Source: SZUA-309 sp965215995
GTDB lineage: Bacteria; Pseudomonadota; Gammaproteobacteria; Pseudomonadales; Azotimanducaceae
Direction of reading: 5' to 3'
Length of the DNA: 64,000 nucleotides
NCBI GenBank assembly: GCA_965215995.1
Contig: OZ244128.1
Span: forward strand, 992,001-1,056,000
Positions 55,117 through 63,130 of this stretch are shown one piece after another (position 1 is the stretch's first letter; each line of letters opens with the position of its first letter). Below the pieces are notes generated by a model. It was not told the DNA's origin. It was given only the letters and a program-made list of their open reading frames with translations, and did not search any database. The translations under genes and the position numbers were made by a program.

Positions 55117-56529
55117 TCAGCGATCGCGGTGACGACCGATGTGCTCGAGAATCTCGGCATGCTGTCTTCGCGAGATGTTGTAGAACCATATGCTGGCGAT
55201 AGACAGGGCCGAGAGCAAAAGCACGCTGGGACCGGTGGCCCAGCCGAATCGTGCGATTGCCTCGGGCGCCACCTCCCCCGGTGCGCTGCCGGGTGCGATT
55301 CCGGACAGATCGATGATCACGCCAGCGAGCACCGGACCAGCGCCCCCGACTGCCTTGGCAACCAGCGACCCGGCGGCGTAGTAGATGCCTTCCTGCCGCT
55401 GACCATGCCGGCGCTCATGCTCATCGGTGATGTCAGCGATCATCGAGCCGATCAGTGGAATGGCCACGCCCAGACCGAGCGCTGAGATGCAGCCGGTTGT
55501 GATGTACAACGGCGCGACAATCGGGTGCTCGTTGCCCGGCAGCACGCCAATCAGCCGGGCGATGATGACGCTGCTGGTCCACAGTGCGTACCAGGCGGTA
55601 CCCGCGATGAACAGGTCGCGTTTCTCCGGGATAAGCGCCGCCATCGGTCGGCTGCCGAGGCTGCCCAGGATGATTCCAACGATCGCACCGGCGAACAGAC
55701 CGGTGACCTGGGTGCTCGAGAGCTCGAAGAAGTAGGTGGCCATGTACAGATGCAGAGCCTGCACCATGCCCTGGTTGATGCTGAACATGATGCTTCCGGC
55801 AACGACCGCGACAAAAGCCGGAATACGAAACGCCGTCACCACATCGAGCACGACGCCGCGCAGTAAGGCCCGGGGCGGCCCATCCGGCTGCTCGAGGCGG
55901 GGGATCTGTCCATGTGTTCCCCAGGCCGCAGTCCAGATCCCGGCAATCATGACCGGCGCGCAAGCCAGTGCGAACGGGAGATAGGCATCCGGATTCAGCT
56001 GGCCGTTGGGGTACTCGTCAGTCGCGCCAAAGAAAGCGATGTTGCCGAGGATCAGAACTGCGAACATCCCGATCAGCATGAACACGCTGCGCAGTGCGGC
56101 AAGAAGCGTTCGCTCATCGTAATCCCGAGTGAGCTCCGCGCCGAGGGCCATGTAGGGCACGGCATAGAACGTCATGGTCGTTCGGGTGAGGCTGGCGAAC
56201 ACCAGCAACCAGATGAACAGGCCGGGCTGACTCAATCCGTCCGGCGGGACGAACAGCAGAAAAAAACTTGCCGCAAAGGGGATCGCCGCCCAGTACATGA
56301 ACGGGTGCCGACGCCCCCAGCGGGACCTGGCGAAGTCGGACCATGAGCCAACCACCGGATCGCTTATGGCATCCAGACAGAGCGCAATGAACACCGCCAG
56401 ACCAGCCAGGGACCCTGACAGACCCAGCACCTGGTTGTAGTAGAAGAGCAGAAAAAAACCGAACGCCGCGGACTTGATGCCTTCCGGCAGTTGGCCGGCG
56501 GCATAGACCAGACGCAGACGCCAACTCAT
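55117..56529 (-). CDS. MFS transporter, glycoside-pentoside-hexuronide type
   Basis: This 470-residue symporter-type MFS protein has AAGQLPEGIKSAAFGFFLLFYYNQVLGL at the N-terminus, DAISDPVVGSWSDFARSRWGRRHPFMYW and DEHERRHGQRQEGIYYAAGSL. It shares these signatures with the transporter at 49648-51045 and is probably an old duplicate with a different substrate. It follows the FAD oxidase gene by 30 bases on the same strand, though on the downstream side, so the oxidase is transcribed first. Confidence 0.88.
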   Translation of the reverse strand: MSWRLRLVYAAGQLPEGIKSAAFGFFLLFYYNQVLGLSGSLAGLAVFIALCLDAISDPVVGSWSDFARSRWGRRHPFMYWAAIPFAASFFLLFVPPDGLSQPGLFIWLLVFASLTRTTMTFYAVPYMALGAELTRDYDERTLLAALRSVFMLIGMFAVLILGNIAFFGATDEYPNGQLNPDAYLPFALACAPVMIAGIWTAAWGTHGQIPRLEQPDGPPRALLRGVVLDVVTAFRIPAFVAVVAGSIMFSINQGMVQALHLYMATYFFELSSTQVTGLFAGAIVGIILGSLGSRPMAALIPEKRDLFIAGTAWYALWTSSVIIARLIGVLPGNEHPIVAPLYITTGCISALGLGVAIPLIGSMIADITDEHERRHGQRQEGIYYAAGSLVAKAVGGAGPVLAGVIIDLSGIAPGSAPGEVAPEAIARFGWATGPSVLLLSALSIASIWFYNISRRQHAEILEHIGRHRDR

Positions 56530-56559
56530 CGCTCTATGCAGCCGGGCCGATGCTTTTCA

Positions 56560-58176
56560 TCAGGCGTCGATCAGAACACCCGGATTCAGAATCCCACTCG
56601 GGTCCAGTGTTTTCTTGACGGCCCGGATCGCCTGCAGCTGCAGATCCGGCATCTGCCTCGTGTAGCCGGATTTGTGCATTCTCCCTACCGCATGGTGATG
56701 GGTGATCGTGCCACCTGCCGACACGACGGCATCATTGGCCGCATCCTTTATTTCCTGCCATTGCGCCCGTTCGCCACCGATGCTCGCCGGACCGGAGAAG
56801 CTGTAGTAAGGCGCCGGTCCATCCGGATAGACGTGGGTGAAACGACAACTGAGATGATGACCCTCGCCGAGCACCTCGGTCAGCGCCTCACCAACACGGG
56901 ATCGCACCTCCCTATCGAACTCCGGCCAGCGATCCCAGGTGATGGCGGTCTCGAACGTATCGCTCAGCAATCCCAAGCCGTTCATCACCCCGGCATTCAC
57001 CCCGATAAAGGCTGAGCGCCAGGCCCCCACGGCTCCCTCGTGTCCTGTTGCCTTCCCCGTGCCATCGTCGATGCGGATGGCCTCGTCATCGATCTGTCCA
57101 CCCGCGCCTCGGGCAATCTCGACCGCCTGACGGATGTACTCGCCCTGCGGGAGATCGGCGGACTCGAAGCCGATAATCAGGAGGCTCTGCTCACCGTTCA
57201 GCCCAGCCGAGAGCTCTGCTTCGGCGGGATCGAGCAGTCGCAGGTTCGCCGGCCAGAGCTTCGCTTGCACCACCTGCCGGGTAGCCTCCGCACCGCCTGA
57301 CCAGTCGTCGAACACCACCCCTGCGGTGGCCCGGTACTTCGGACGACTCTGAAGACGCAGCCAGCACTCGCTGATGATGCCCAGCACGCCTTCAGAGCCC
57401 ATGACCATTCTGTCCGGACTCGGCCCGGCGCCGCTGCCGGGCAGGCGCCGTGATTCCCACCAACCTGCAGGCGTGAGCATGCGGATGCTCTCCACGAAAT
57501 CATCAATGTGGGTGTGGTTGGTCGCGTAGTGGCCGCCAGATCGGGTGGCCACCCAGCCACCCACCGTGGACCAGGGGAAGCTCTGCGGAAAGTGACGCAG
57601 GGTGAATCCTTCCGGGCGCAGCGCGTTTTCCAGATCCGGCCCGAACACGCCGGCCTGCACCCTGGCTGCCCTGGACACCGGATCGATCTCCAGCACGCGA
57701 TGAAAGTGATCGAGATCGATGGTTACCGCGGTCTCCGCTGATTCGGGCACGCTGACGCCCCAGACCACCGTCGTCGCCCCACCATAGGGAATCGCCGCAT
57801 GCCCGTTGGCATCACACCAGTCCAGCACTGCCTGAAGCTCCGCCTCATCACGGGGGTGCGCCACTGCGTCCGGGGGTGACTCAAACCGTCCGCGCAACGC
57901 ATCGAGCAGCTCGAGCACGTGCCCGCCATGCGTATGCAGAACCCGCTCACGATGATCGGTGCTGACGAAAGCGCTGAGATTGCCCGGCACTTTCAGGCGC
58001 GGCGCTCTCAGGGTGAGATCAGAGACCGCCGGTATCGGCGGGGGTGAGACTTCACGACCGAACCGCTTGGAGATGCTCTCGGCTGCCGCGCGCCGGCTGG
58101 CTTCATCGGGTTCGTCCGAGGTGAAGCCCCAGGTCCAGAAGCTACGGGGTTCCTTCCACTTGCCGTCACTCATCAA
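56560..58176 (-). CDS. FAD-binding oxidase, alkyldihydroxyacetonephosphate synthase-like
   Basis: This 538-residue VAO-fold flavoprotein resembles AGPS-type FAD-linked oxidases. It has the N-terminal WKEPRSFWTWGFTSDEPDE segment and an FAD-binding domain (about 100-280) with IPYGGATTVVWG, TLRHFPQSFPWSTVGGWVATRSGGHYATNHTHIDDFVES and MGSEGVLGIISECWLRL. A C-terminal catalytic domain has CRFTHVYPDGPAPYYSF and ITHHHAVGRMH, the His-rich loop of AGPS. Bacterial relatives may make ether lipids or oxidise 2-hydroxy acids, so the assignment is by similarity only. Start ATGs at 58176 and 58173 are equivalent. Its neighbour is an MFS carrier. Confidence 0.86.
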   Translation of the reverse strand: MMSDGKWKEPRSFWTWGFTSDEPDEASRRAAAESISKRFGREVSPPPIPAVSDLTLRAPRLKVPGNLSAFVSTDHRERVLHTHGGHVLELLDALRGRFESPPDAVAHPRDEAELQAVLDWCDANGHAAIPYGGATTVVWGVSVPESAETAVTIDLDHFHRVLEIDPVSRAARVQAGVFGPDLENALRPEGFTLRHFPQSFPWSTVGGWVATRSGGHYATNHTHIDDFVESIRMLTPAGWWESRRLPGSGAGPSPDRMVMGSEGVLGIISECWLRLQSRPKYRATAGVVFDDWSGGAEATRQVVQAKLWPANLRLLDPAEAELSAGLNGEQSLLIIGFESADLPQGEYIRQAVEIARGAGGQIDDEAIRIDDGTGKATGHEGAVGAWRSAFIGVNAGVMNGLGLLSDTFETAITWDRWPEFDREVRSRVGEALTEVLGEGHHLSCRFTHVYPDGPAPYYSFSGPASIGGERAQWQEIKDAANDAVVSAGGTITHHHAVGRMHKSGYTRQMPDLQLQAIRAVKKTLDPSGILNPGVLIDA

Positions 58177-58335
58177 TCACTCCTGCCGTACGCCCTATTT
58201 TGCACCCTATCTGATCATACGCCTGCCGGCATGGTGAATCGGCGAGCGTACAAACGTGTATCCGTAACCTTACGGATACGCCAGCCTGCCGAAAGAGAAC
58301 TAGACTGCAGCGACAAGGTAATCGAGAAACCGTCG

Positions 58336-58680
58336 ATGTTCGATATCGGCTCACCGGAAATGCTGATGCTCGCCGTGGTCGCGCTGCTGGTGCTCGGCCC
58401 CGAGCGCCTGCCGGACGCCATGCGAACAGCGGCGAGGGCCTGGGTGAGGATGCGCCGGTCGGTGACTAAAACCGTCGCCCAGGTTCAGGAGGAGATCGGA
58501 TTCGATGAGATCCGCCAGCAGCTGGACGAGGAAGGCGTGGTAAGTGAGATCAAGGCCATGCAGATCGAGCTGAACGAGCTCACCGGTGAATCAGGCATCG
58601 GCCTCAAAGAGCTCGAGAAGAGCGCCGAATCCAGCAATCCCCGGCACTGGCCGGGTATGCCGCCGGAAGAACGGCTCTGA
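58336..58680 (+). CDS. tatB: TatB-like Sec-independent translocase subunit
   Basis: This 114-residue protein begins MFDIGSPEMLMLAVVALLVLGPERLPDAMRT, the typical TatB membrane helix, hinge and amphipathic helix, followed by a charged coiled-coil tail. TatB recognises twin-arginine precursors with TatC. Neither tatA nor tatC is adjacent, so it stands alone. The ATG at 58336 matches the conserved family start; the longer frame from 58231 adds 35 unrelated residues. NapG, encoded near the right edge, has a visible Tat signal and is a likely client of the cell's Tat system. Confidence 0.84.
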   Translation: MFDIGSPEMLMLAVVALLVLGPERLPDAMRTAARAWVRMRRSVTKTVAQVQEEIGFDEIRQQLDEEGVVSEIKAMQIELNELTGESGIGLKELEKSAESSNPRHWPGMPPEERL

Positions 58681-58725
58681 GCACGCCGTGCAGCCAACAC
58701 GCACGGGCCCGATATCAGCAAACCC

Positions 58726-59136
58726 TTACGATACGTCGATAAGGCCCAACTGCCGGTAGACGGTGAAGTAGTCGCTGAGTCCCGACTGCTTGATGATCTT
58801 GCCGTCTTTGACCCGACAGATCGTCACGTCCCTGAACTCGACCTCCTTGCCAGTGGGCTCGATACCTTCCATCGCGCCCTTGTTGGTACCACGAATGGTC
58901 AGCACGACGATGATGTCATCGCCGGCGTCGTACAACTCATCGATCTGTTCGCGGTAGTCGGGAAAGGCGTTGCGCTGCGCTTCCGCCAGCCGCTTGATCC
59001 CATCCAGGCCCGATCCCCATTGGGTGATCGGATAGTCAGTGGTGAAATCTTCCGAATAGAACTCACCGATCCGGGATACATCCCCTTCCGTCCAGACTAC
59101 CCGGCAGGCTTCTCTGACGATTTCTTCGTTGGTCAT
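58726..59136 (-). CDS. SnoaL-like polyketide cyclase/ester cyclase family protein
   Basis: This 136-residue alpha+beta barrel protein of the SnoaL type has VREACRVVWTEGDVSRIGEFYSEDFTTDYP, GLDGIKRLAEAQRNAFPDYREQIDELYDAGDDIIVVLTIRGTNKG and VEFRDVTICRVKDGKIIKQSGLSDYF. The family includes cyclases, dehydratases and many proteins of unknown role. GGGAG precedes the ATG at 59136. It follows the TetR gene on the same strand after 20 bases and is probably coregulated with it. Confidence 0.84.
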   Translation of the reverse strand: MTNEEIVREACRVVWTEGDVSRIGEFYSEDFTTDYPITQWGSGLDGIKRLAEAQRNAFPDYREQIDELYDAGDDIIVVLTIRGTNKGAMEGIEPTGKEVEFRDVTICRVKDGKIIKQSGLSDYFTVYRQLGLIDVS

Positions 59137-59156
59137 CGTATTGCTCCCACGTTGAA

Positions 59157-59783
59157 TCAGCTTCCGGTCCGGCGATCTTTCGCGAGCGCCGTCTCCACGA
59201 GATCGCACCAGAGCTCGAAGAGCGGCCCTTTGAACTTCTCATCGTCGTGAAGGCCCCGCTCGACGACCAGGCCGCGAAAAAGATAGATACTGAGTTCAAC
59301 AGCATCCTGAACACGGCCAATAGCATCCTCCCCATAGGCCAGGGTTGCCGCCACCGAACGCATTGATGTGATCGAGGCGGCATCGAGGTCCGCCATCAGT
59401 GGCCGCAGCTCAGGATCGGTGCGGGCGGCAACCATGGCTTCCATCGCCGTCTGCATGTACTGATCGCTCAACATCGCGTCCCAGATGAGCTGCAGAATGT
59501 CCCGCAAGGAACGATCGGCGCTCTCAGTCTCTACAATGCTCTGCAGGATGTGCGCTTCGGATTGCCGCGCCAGTGCCTCCATGGCCGCCATGAACAGCGA
59601 GATCTTGGTCGGGAAGTGATGGGTCTGAGCACCGCGGGAGACGTTCGCCTTCTTGCAGATCTTGGGCGTGCTGGCGCCGGCCCACCCTTCTTCCAGGATG
59701 ACGGTGAGCGTCGCATCCATCAGACGCGCGCGCATGACCTCACTTCGATGGTCACCCGTATCCCTTGTGGCTGTCTGTTCCAT
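59157..59783 (-). CDS. TetR family transcriptional regulator
   Basis: This 208-residue regulator has an N-terminal helix-turn-helix (about 30-60, MDATLTVILEEGWAGASTPKICKKANVSRGAQTHHFPTKISLFMAAM) and a helical ligand domain. The ATG at 59783 has GGAGG upstream. Divergent from a serine hydrolase gene and upstream of a SnoaL-like gene, it lies next to two palindromes that fit TetR operators, so autoregulation and control of the hydrolase are likely. Confidence 0.88.
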   Translation of the reverse strand: MEQTATRDTGDHRSEVMRARLMDATLTVILEEGWAGASTPKICKKANVSRGAQTHHFPTKISLFMAAMEALARQSEAHILQSIVETESADRSLRDILQLIWDAMLSDQYMQTAMEAMVAARTDPELRPLMADLDAASITSMRSVAATLAYGEDAIGRVQDAVELSIYLFRGLVVERGLHDDEKFKGPLFELWCDLVETALAKDRRTGS

Positions 59784-59814
59784 CAACACCTCCAAACTTG
59801 ACGGGAATTATCAA

Positions 59815-59852
59815 ACAGACTAGTCTGTATGTCAACAAACAGGTTGGTCTGT
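59815..59852. promoter_or_regulatory. paired palindromic operators between TetR and hydrolase genes
   Basis: A perfect 14-bp palindrome ACAGACTAGTCTGT lies at 59815-59828, and a partly symmetrical copy ACAGGTTGGTCTGT at 59839-59852. Their centres are 24 bp apart, just over two helical turns. They occupy the 91-base divergent gap next to the TetR gene and are the best operator candidates in the window. Confidence 0.7.
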
Positions 59853-59874
59853 TTTCTGAATCGGGAGAAACCCC

Positions 59875-61017
59875 ATGTCCGCACCGCTCAAACCAAAACC
59901 TCTCTACACCGGCTTGGTTCAGCATGATGTGTTTCCTCACACCAAGGACCTCTACCCTTCCAGAGTCATGCCAGCATCGACCTCGCCCTTTTCATTTCCG
60001 CTCGGCGAACCGATCGAACTGCCGGAGACATTTGCCTTCGAAGGCGAATCGCGTTCGAGCCAGGCATTTCTGGAAGGCACCGACACGGTCGCATTGCTGG
60101 TTCTGCAAGGCGGTGAGATCCGCTACGAGCACTACATGCTGACCGGTGGGCCGGATGTTCATTGGATGTCGTTTTCCGTTGCCAAGAGTTTCCTTTCTGC
60201 GCTGATCGGCATCGCGATCGAGCAGGGATACATCGCCGGTATCGAACAGCCCATCACCCGATATGTGCCATCGCTGTCGCAATCCGCTTACGACGGTGTG
60301 CGTATCAAGGACGTGCTGCAGATGTCGTCAGGTGCCAGGTGGAACGAAGACTACAGTGACCCTGACGCCGACATTCACGGCTACACACGGGTGATGTCGG
60401 GTGAAGGCTCCTTCGATGAGTTCGTCGCCGGCATGCAACGGGCATGCGAGCCGGGCACGCTCTGTCAGTACAACTCGGGTGATACCCAGGCACTCGGCAT
60501 GCTGCTCACGCGCGCGACGGATCAGTCGATCGCCGATTACATGCAGCAGCAACTCTGCGAGCCGCTTGGGATGGAAGCACCAGGATACTGGCTACTCGAT
60601 TGCGAAGGCATGGAGCTGGCAGCAGGCGGTGTGAATCTCATCGCCCGGGACTTCGCCAAGCTGGGCGAGCTCTACAGAAACCATGGCGTCTGGGAAGGCA
60701 AACAGATCGTGCCCGCTGACTGGGTACGAGACTCGACGACACCTGATGCCCTGCATCTGAAGCCCGGGAAAGTCATCGTCGGCGGCCATTTATTCCCGTT
60801 CGGTTATGGCTACCAGTGGTGGATTCCCGAGGGAGACCGGGGCGAGTACTCGGCGATCGGCGTCTACAACCAGTTTGTCTACGTCGATCCCTCCCGAGAC
60901 GTCGTCATCGTCAAGCTGTCCGCCAACCGTGCCTACGGCACATCGCCGGACGAATCCACCAATCGGGAAGCCGAAAACCTGGCCTTCATTCGGGCACTCG
61001 CGGGTCAGACGGACTGA
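59875..61017 (+). CDS. class C beta-lactamase-related serine hydrolase
   Basis: This 380-residue protein has the penicillin-binding/esterase fold: Ser101-x-x-Lys104 in MSFSVAKSF, the Tyr-Asn motif in CQYNSGDTQ near residue 200, and a late glycine-rich HLFPFGYGYQWW segment in place of the KTG box. There is no obvious signal peptide, so it may be a cytoplasmic esterase such as the EstB/6-aminohexanoate-dimer-hydrolase relatives rather than a secreted lactamase. It diverges from a TetR repressor and is convergent with napB. Confidence 0.86.
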   Translation: MSAPLKPKPLYTGLVQHDVFPHTKDLYPSRVMPASTSPFSFPLGEPIELPETFAFEGESRSSQAFLEGTDTVALLVLQGGEIRYEHYMLTGGPDVHWMSFSVAKSFLSALIGIAIEQGYIAGIEQPITRYVPSLSQSAYDGVRIKDVLQMSSGARWNEDYSDPDADIHGYTRVMSGEGSFDEFVAGMQRACEPGTLCQYNSGDTQALGMLLTRATDQSIADYMQQQLCEPLGMEAPGYWLLDCEGMELAAGGVNLIARDFAKLGELYRNHGVWEGKQIVPADWVRDSTTPDALHLKPGKVIVGGHLFPFGYGYQWWIPEGDRGEYSAIGVYNQFVYVDPSRDVVIVKLSANRAYGTSPDESTNREAENLAFIRALAGQTD

Positions 61018-61041
61018 CGCTACCTTTGATACGTCAGTCGC

Positions 61042-61491
61042 CTACTCTCCGGCAGGCGGCGTGTAGGTGTTCTCAACCAGCGGCTCCGCTGCTACCTGAC
61101 GCACATGGCACTGGTTGCAGAAGTAGCGTGCGGAAGAGACCTCATCCAGAACGTTGCCGTCCCGGTCGGTGTAGTGAGATTCCTTAGGCGCTGGCGCACC
61201 GGTGGCCGCCGCCATGTTTTTCGCATGGCAGGTAAGGCAGGTATTGCTGTCCTTGGTGACCAGGTAGCCGTCTGTGGCATGCGGAATCAACGGCGGCTGA
61301 TCAGCGAAGTTTCGCTCTATGAGCTCCTTCTGCGGAGCCTGCCAGTCCTTGCTGGTCGGTAGAACGGCGTCCGCGGCAAGCGGCACGTCACCTCGAAGCG
61401 AGGTCACCTTCTCGTCCGCCATGATCGGGCCGGGTTGAACAAGCAACAGCACGGCGACAGCGCCGAGCGCCAGTTTGACGGATTGCTTCAT
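61042..61491 (-). CDS. napB: periplasmic nitrate reductase cytochrome subunit NapB
   Basis: This 149-residue exported diheme cytochrome has a signal peptide (about 1-25) and two heme motifs, C85-L-T-C-H89 and C125-N-Q-C-H129. It passes electrons from a quinol dehydrogenase to NapA. The start overlaps the napH stop by four bases. It is the last gene of the operon in this window: no napC follows, and the next gene is convergent. Confidence 0.92.
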   Translation of the reverse strand: MKQSVKLALGAVAVLLLVQPGPIMADEKVTSLRGDVPLAADAVLPTSKDWQAPQKELIERNFADQPPLIPHATDGYLVTKDSNTCLTCHAKNMAAATGAPAPKESHYTDRDGNVLDEVSSARYFCNQCHVRQVAAEPLVENTYTPPAGE

Positions 61492-62324
61492 GATTCAGCC
61501 TCCTTGAGTTGCGGGGTGGTCCCCGAATATCTGTTCGTGAACTTGAATACGTCCTCGCTGCACACATCCAGGCAGCGGGCACAGTTGGTGCATTCAATGG
61601 CCGCAATGAGAGGCGGCTTGTCGCTTTCTTTCAGTGCGGGCTTGAGAATCTGTGGCTCCGGACAGACCCGATAACAGTCCATGCAGTCATTGCAGGCGGC
61701 CCGATTCGCCGTGCCGACCCTGATCGGCGTGGCCAGGCTCAGCAGTGAGTAGAAAGCGCCCATGGGGCACAGATGCCCGCACCAGCCACGCCGCTGCACG
61801 GCCAGATCGAAGAGGAAGATGCCCAGGATGAGCAGCCAGCCTACCCCCATGCCGAAGATCAGCCCGCGGTGCAGAACGGAGACCGGATTGACCAGCTCCC
61901 AGGCTGCTGCGCCGGTGATTGACGCCGCGACCATGATCGCGCCGAGCAGCCAGTAGCGGGTTCTGCGGTCGATACGCAAATTTCCGTTGAGAGAGAATTT
62001 CGTGCGCAGCCAGTAAGCAACATCGGTCACCACATTCATCGGGCATACCCAGGCGCAAAACGCCCGACCACCGACCATCAGGTAGAAAGCGATGACGATG
62101 AGCGCGCCGGTCACGGCGGTGAGCTCAGGCAGGTGGCCGGCCAGCAGAGTCTGAGCAAAAACGAAAGGATCCGTCAGCGGCAGCACTTCCAGGGTCATGC
62201 TGGAAGAGAGATTACCTTTCACCCACCAGACACTGAACCAGGGCCCGAGCAGGAACAGGCCCAGCACGAAACACTGCGTCGCCCGCCGCGCAATCAGCCA
62301 GCGATTGTTCCAGACGAGGCTCAT
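61488..62324 (-). CDS. napH: quinol dehydrogenase membrane component NapH
   Basis: This 278-residue membrane protein has four helices and two CxxxCP-type segments in the membrane part (AFCAWVCPMN and GWCGHLCPMGAFY). A cytoplasmic ferredoxin-like C-terminus has two [4Fe-4S] cysteine sets (CNDCMDCYRVCPEP and CTNCARCLDVC). NapH with NapG oxidises ubiquinol for nitrate reduction. Start and stop overlap the flanking napG and napB genes by four bases, showing tight coupling. Confidence 0.93.
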   Translation of the reverse strand: MSLVWNNRWLIARRATQCFVLGLFLLGPWFSVWWVKGNLSSSMTLEVLPLTDPFVFAQTLLAGHLPELTAVTGALIVIAFYLMVGGRAFCAWVCPMNVVTDVAYWLRTKFSLNGNLRIDRRTRYWLLGAIMVAASITGAAAWELVNPVSVLHRGLIFGMGVGWLLILGIFLFDLAVQRRGWCGHLCPMGAFYSLLSLATPIRVGTANRAACNDCMDCYRVCPEPQILKPALKESDKPPLIAAIECTNCARCLDVCSEDVFKFTNRYSGTTPQLKEAES

Positions 62325-63109
62325 TGCCGTGGCTCCGTCGGAATCGGCTTCAGGCCTTCGTCGAAGTCGTAATCCATATGGTCCGGCATGTTGTACTCAT
62401 GCTCGGGCTCTGCACCGATCAGGCTCTCACCGGCCTTATCCTTCTCCTCCCAGCCGAGCTGGTAATGATCAGCAGCCCGACCCTTGGCGAGCGACACGGG
62501 AAAGACCTTAATGGCTGCCTCGGGCAGCACGCAGGCGTGCTCGCACTTGCCGCAGCCGGTGCACGCATCTGAATGCACCGTAGGCAGGAACATGGCGTGA
62601 CCGCCGCTGCGCTGATTGTGCTGTAGCTCCAGGGTGATGGCCTCATCGATAGACGGACAGACCCGGTAGCAGACATCACACCGCAGCCCTAAAAAGTTCA
62701 GGCAGGTCTCCTGGTCGATCAGCACGGCCAGACCCATGTCCGCATCGTCGATGTCGGTGAGGCTGTGATCCAGCGCCCCGGTCGGACAGGCCACCACACA
62801 GGGAATGTCCTCACACATCTCACAAGGAACGTCCCGGGCCGTGAAGTACGGCGTGCCCACGGCTACATCTTCGCCCAGTGTTGCCAGCTTCAACGTATCG
62901 AACGGACAGTCGCGAACGCAGAGACCGCAGCGCACGCAGGCGCCGAGAAAGTTCTCCTCCGCCAACGCCCCGGGTGGCCGCAGGCTCTGGGCAGGAAGTG
63001 CGGACGATTTGAGCGCAAACATCCCCACACCCGCACCGGCCAGCGCCGCGCCGCAGGCGGTCTTGGCAATACCAGCGACGAAACGCCGCCGGTTGGCATC
63101 GGGAACCAT
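62321..63109 (-). CDS. napG: ferredoxin-type protein NapG
   Basis: This 262-residue iron-sulfur protein has a twin-arginine-type signal (NRRRFVAGIAKTACGAALAGAGV) and four [4Fe-4S] cysteine clusters: CVRCGLCVRDCP, CEMCEDIPCVVACP, CDVCYRVCP and CTGCGKCEHAC. It partners NapH on the periplasmic side and transfers electrons towards NapB or NapA. Its 3' end overlaps napH by four bases. Confidence 0.93.
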   Translation of the reverse strand: MVPDANRRRFVAGIAKTACGAALAGAGVGMFALKSSALPAQSLRPPGALAEENFLGACVRCGLCVRDCPFDTLKLATLGEDVAVGTPYFTARDVPCEMCEDIPCVVACPTGALDHSLTDIDDADMGLAVLIDQETCLNFLGLRCDVCYRVCPSIDEAITLELQHNQRSGGHAMFLPTVHSDACTGCGKCEHACVLPEAAIKVFPVSLAKGRAADHYQLGWEEKDKAGESLIGAEPEHEYNMPDHMDYDFDEGLKPIPTEPRQ

Positions 63110-63130
63110 GATCGTGCCTTCAGCGTCGGA

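Noticed and set aside
59875..61017. secreted beta-lactamase resistance gene
   Set aside because: No signal peptide and no KTG box are visible, so an esterase-type serine hydrolase is the safer call.
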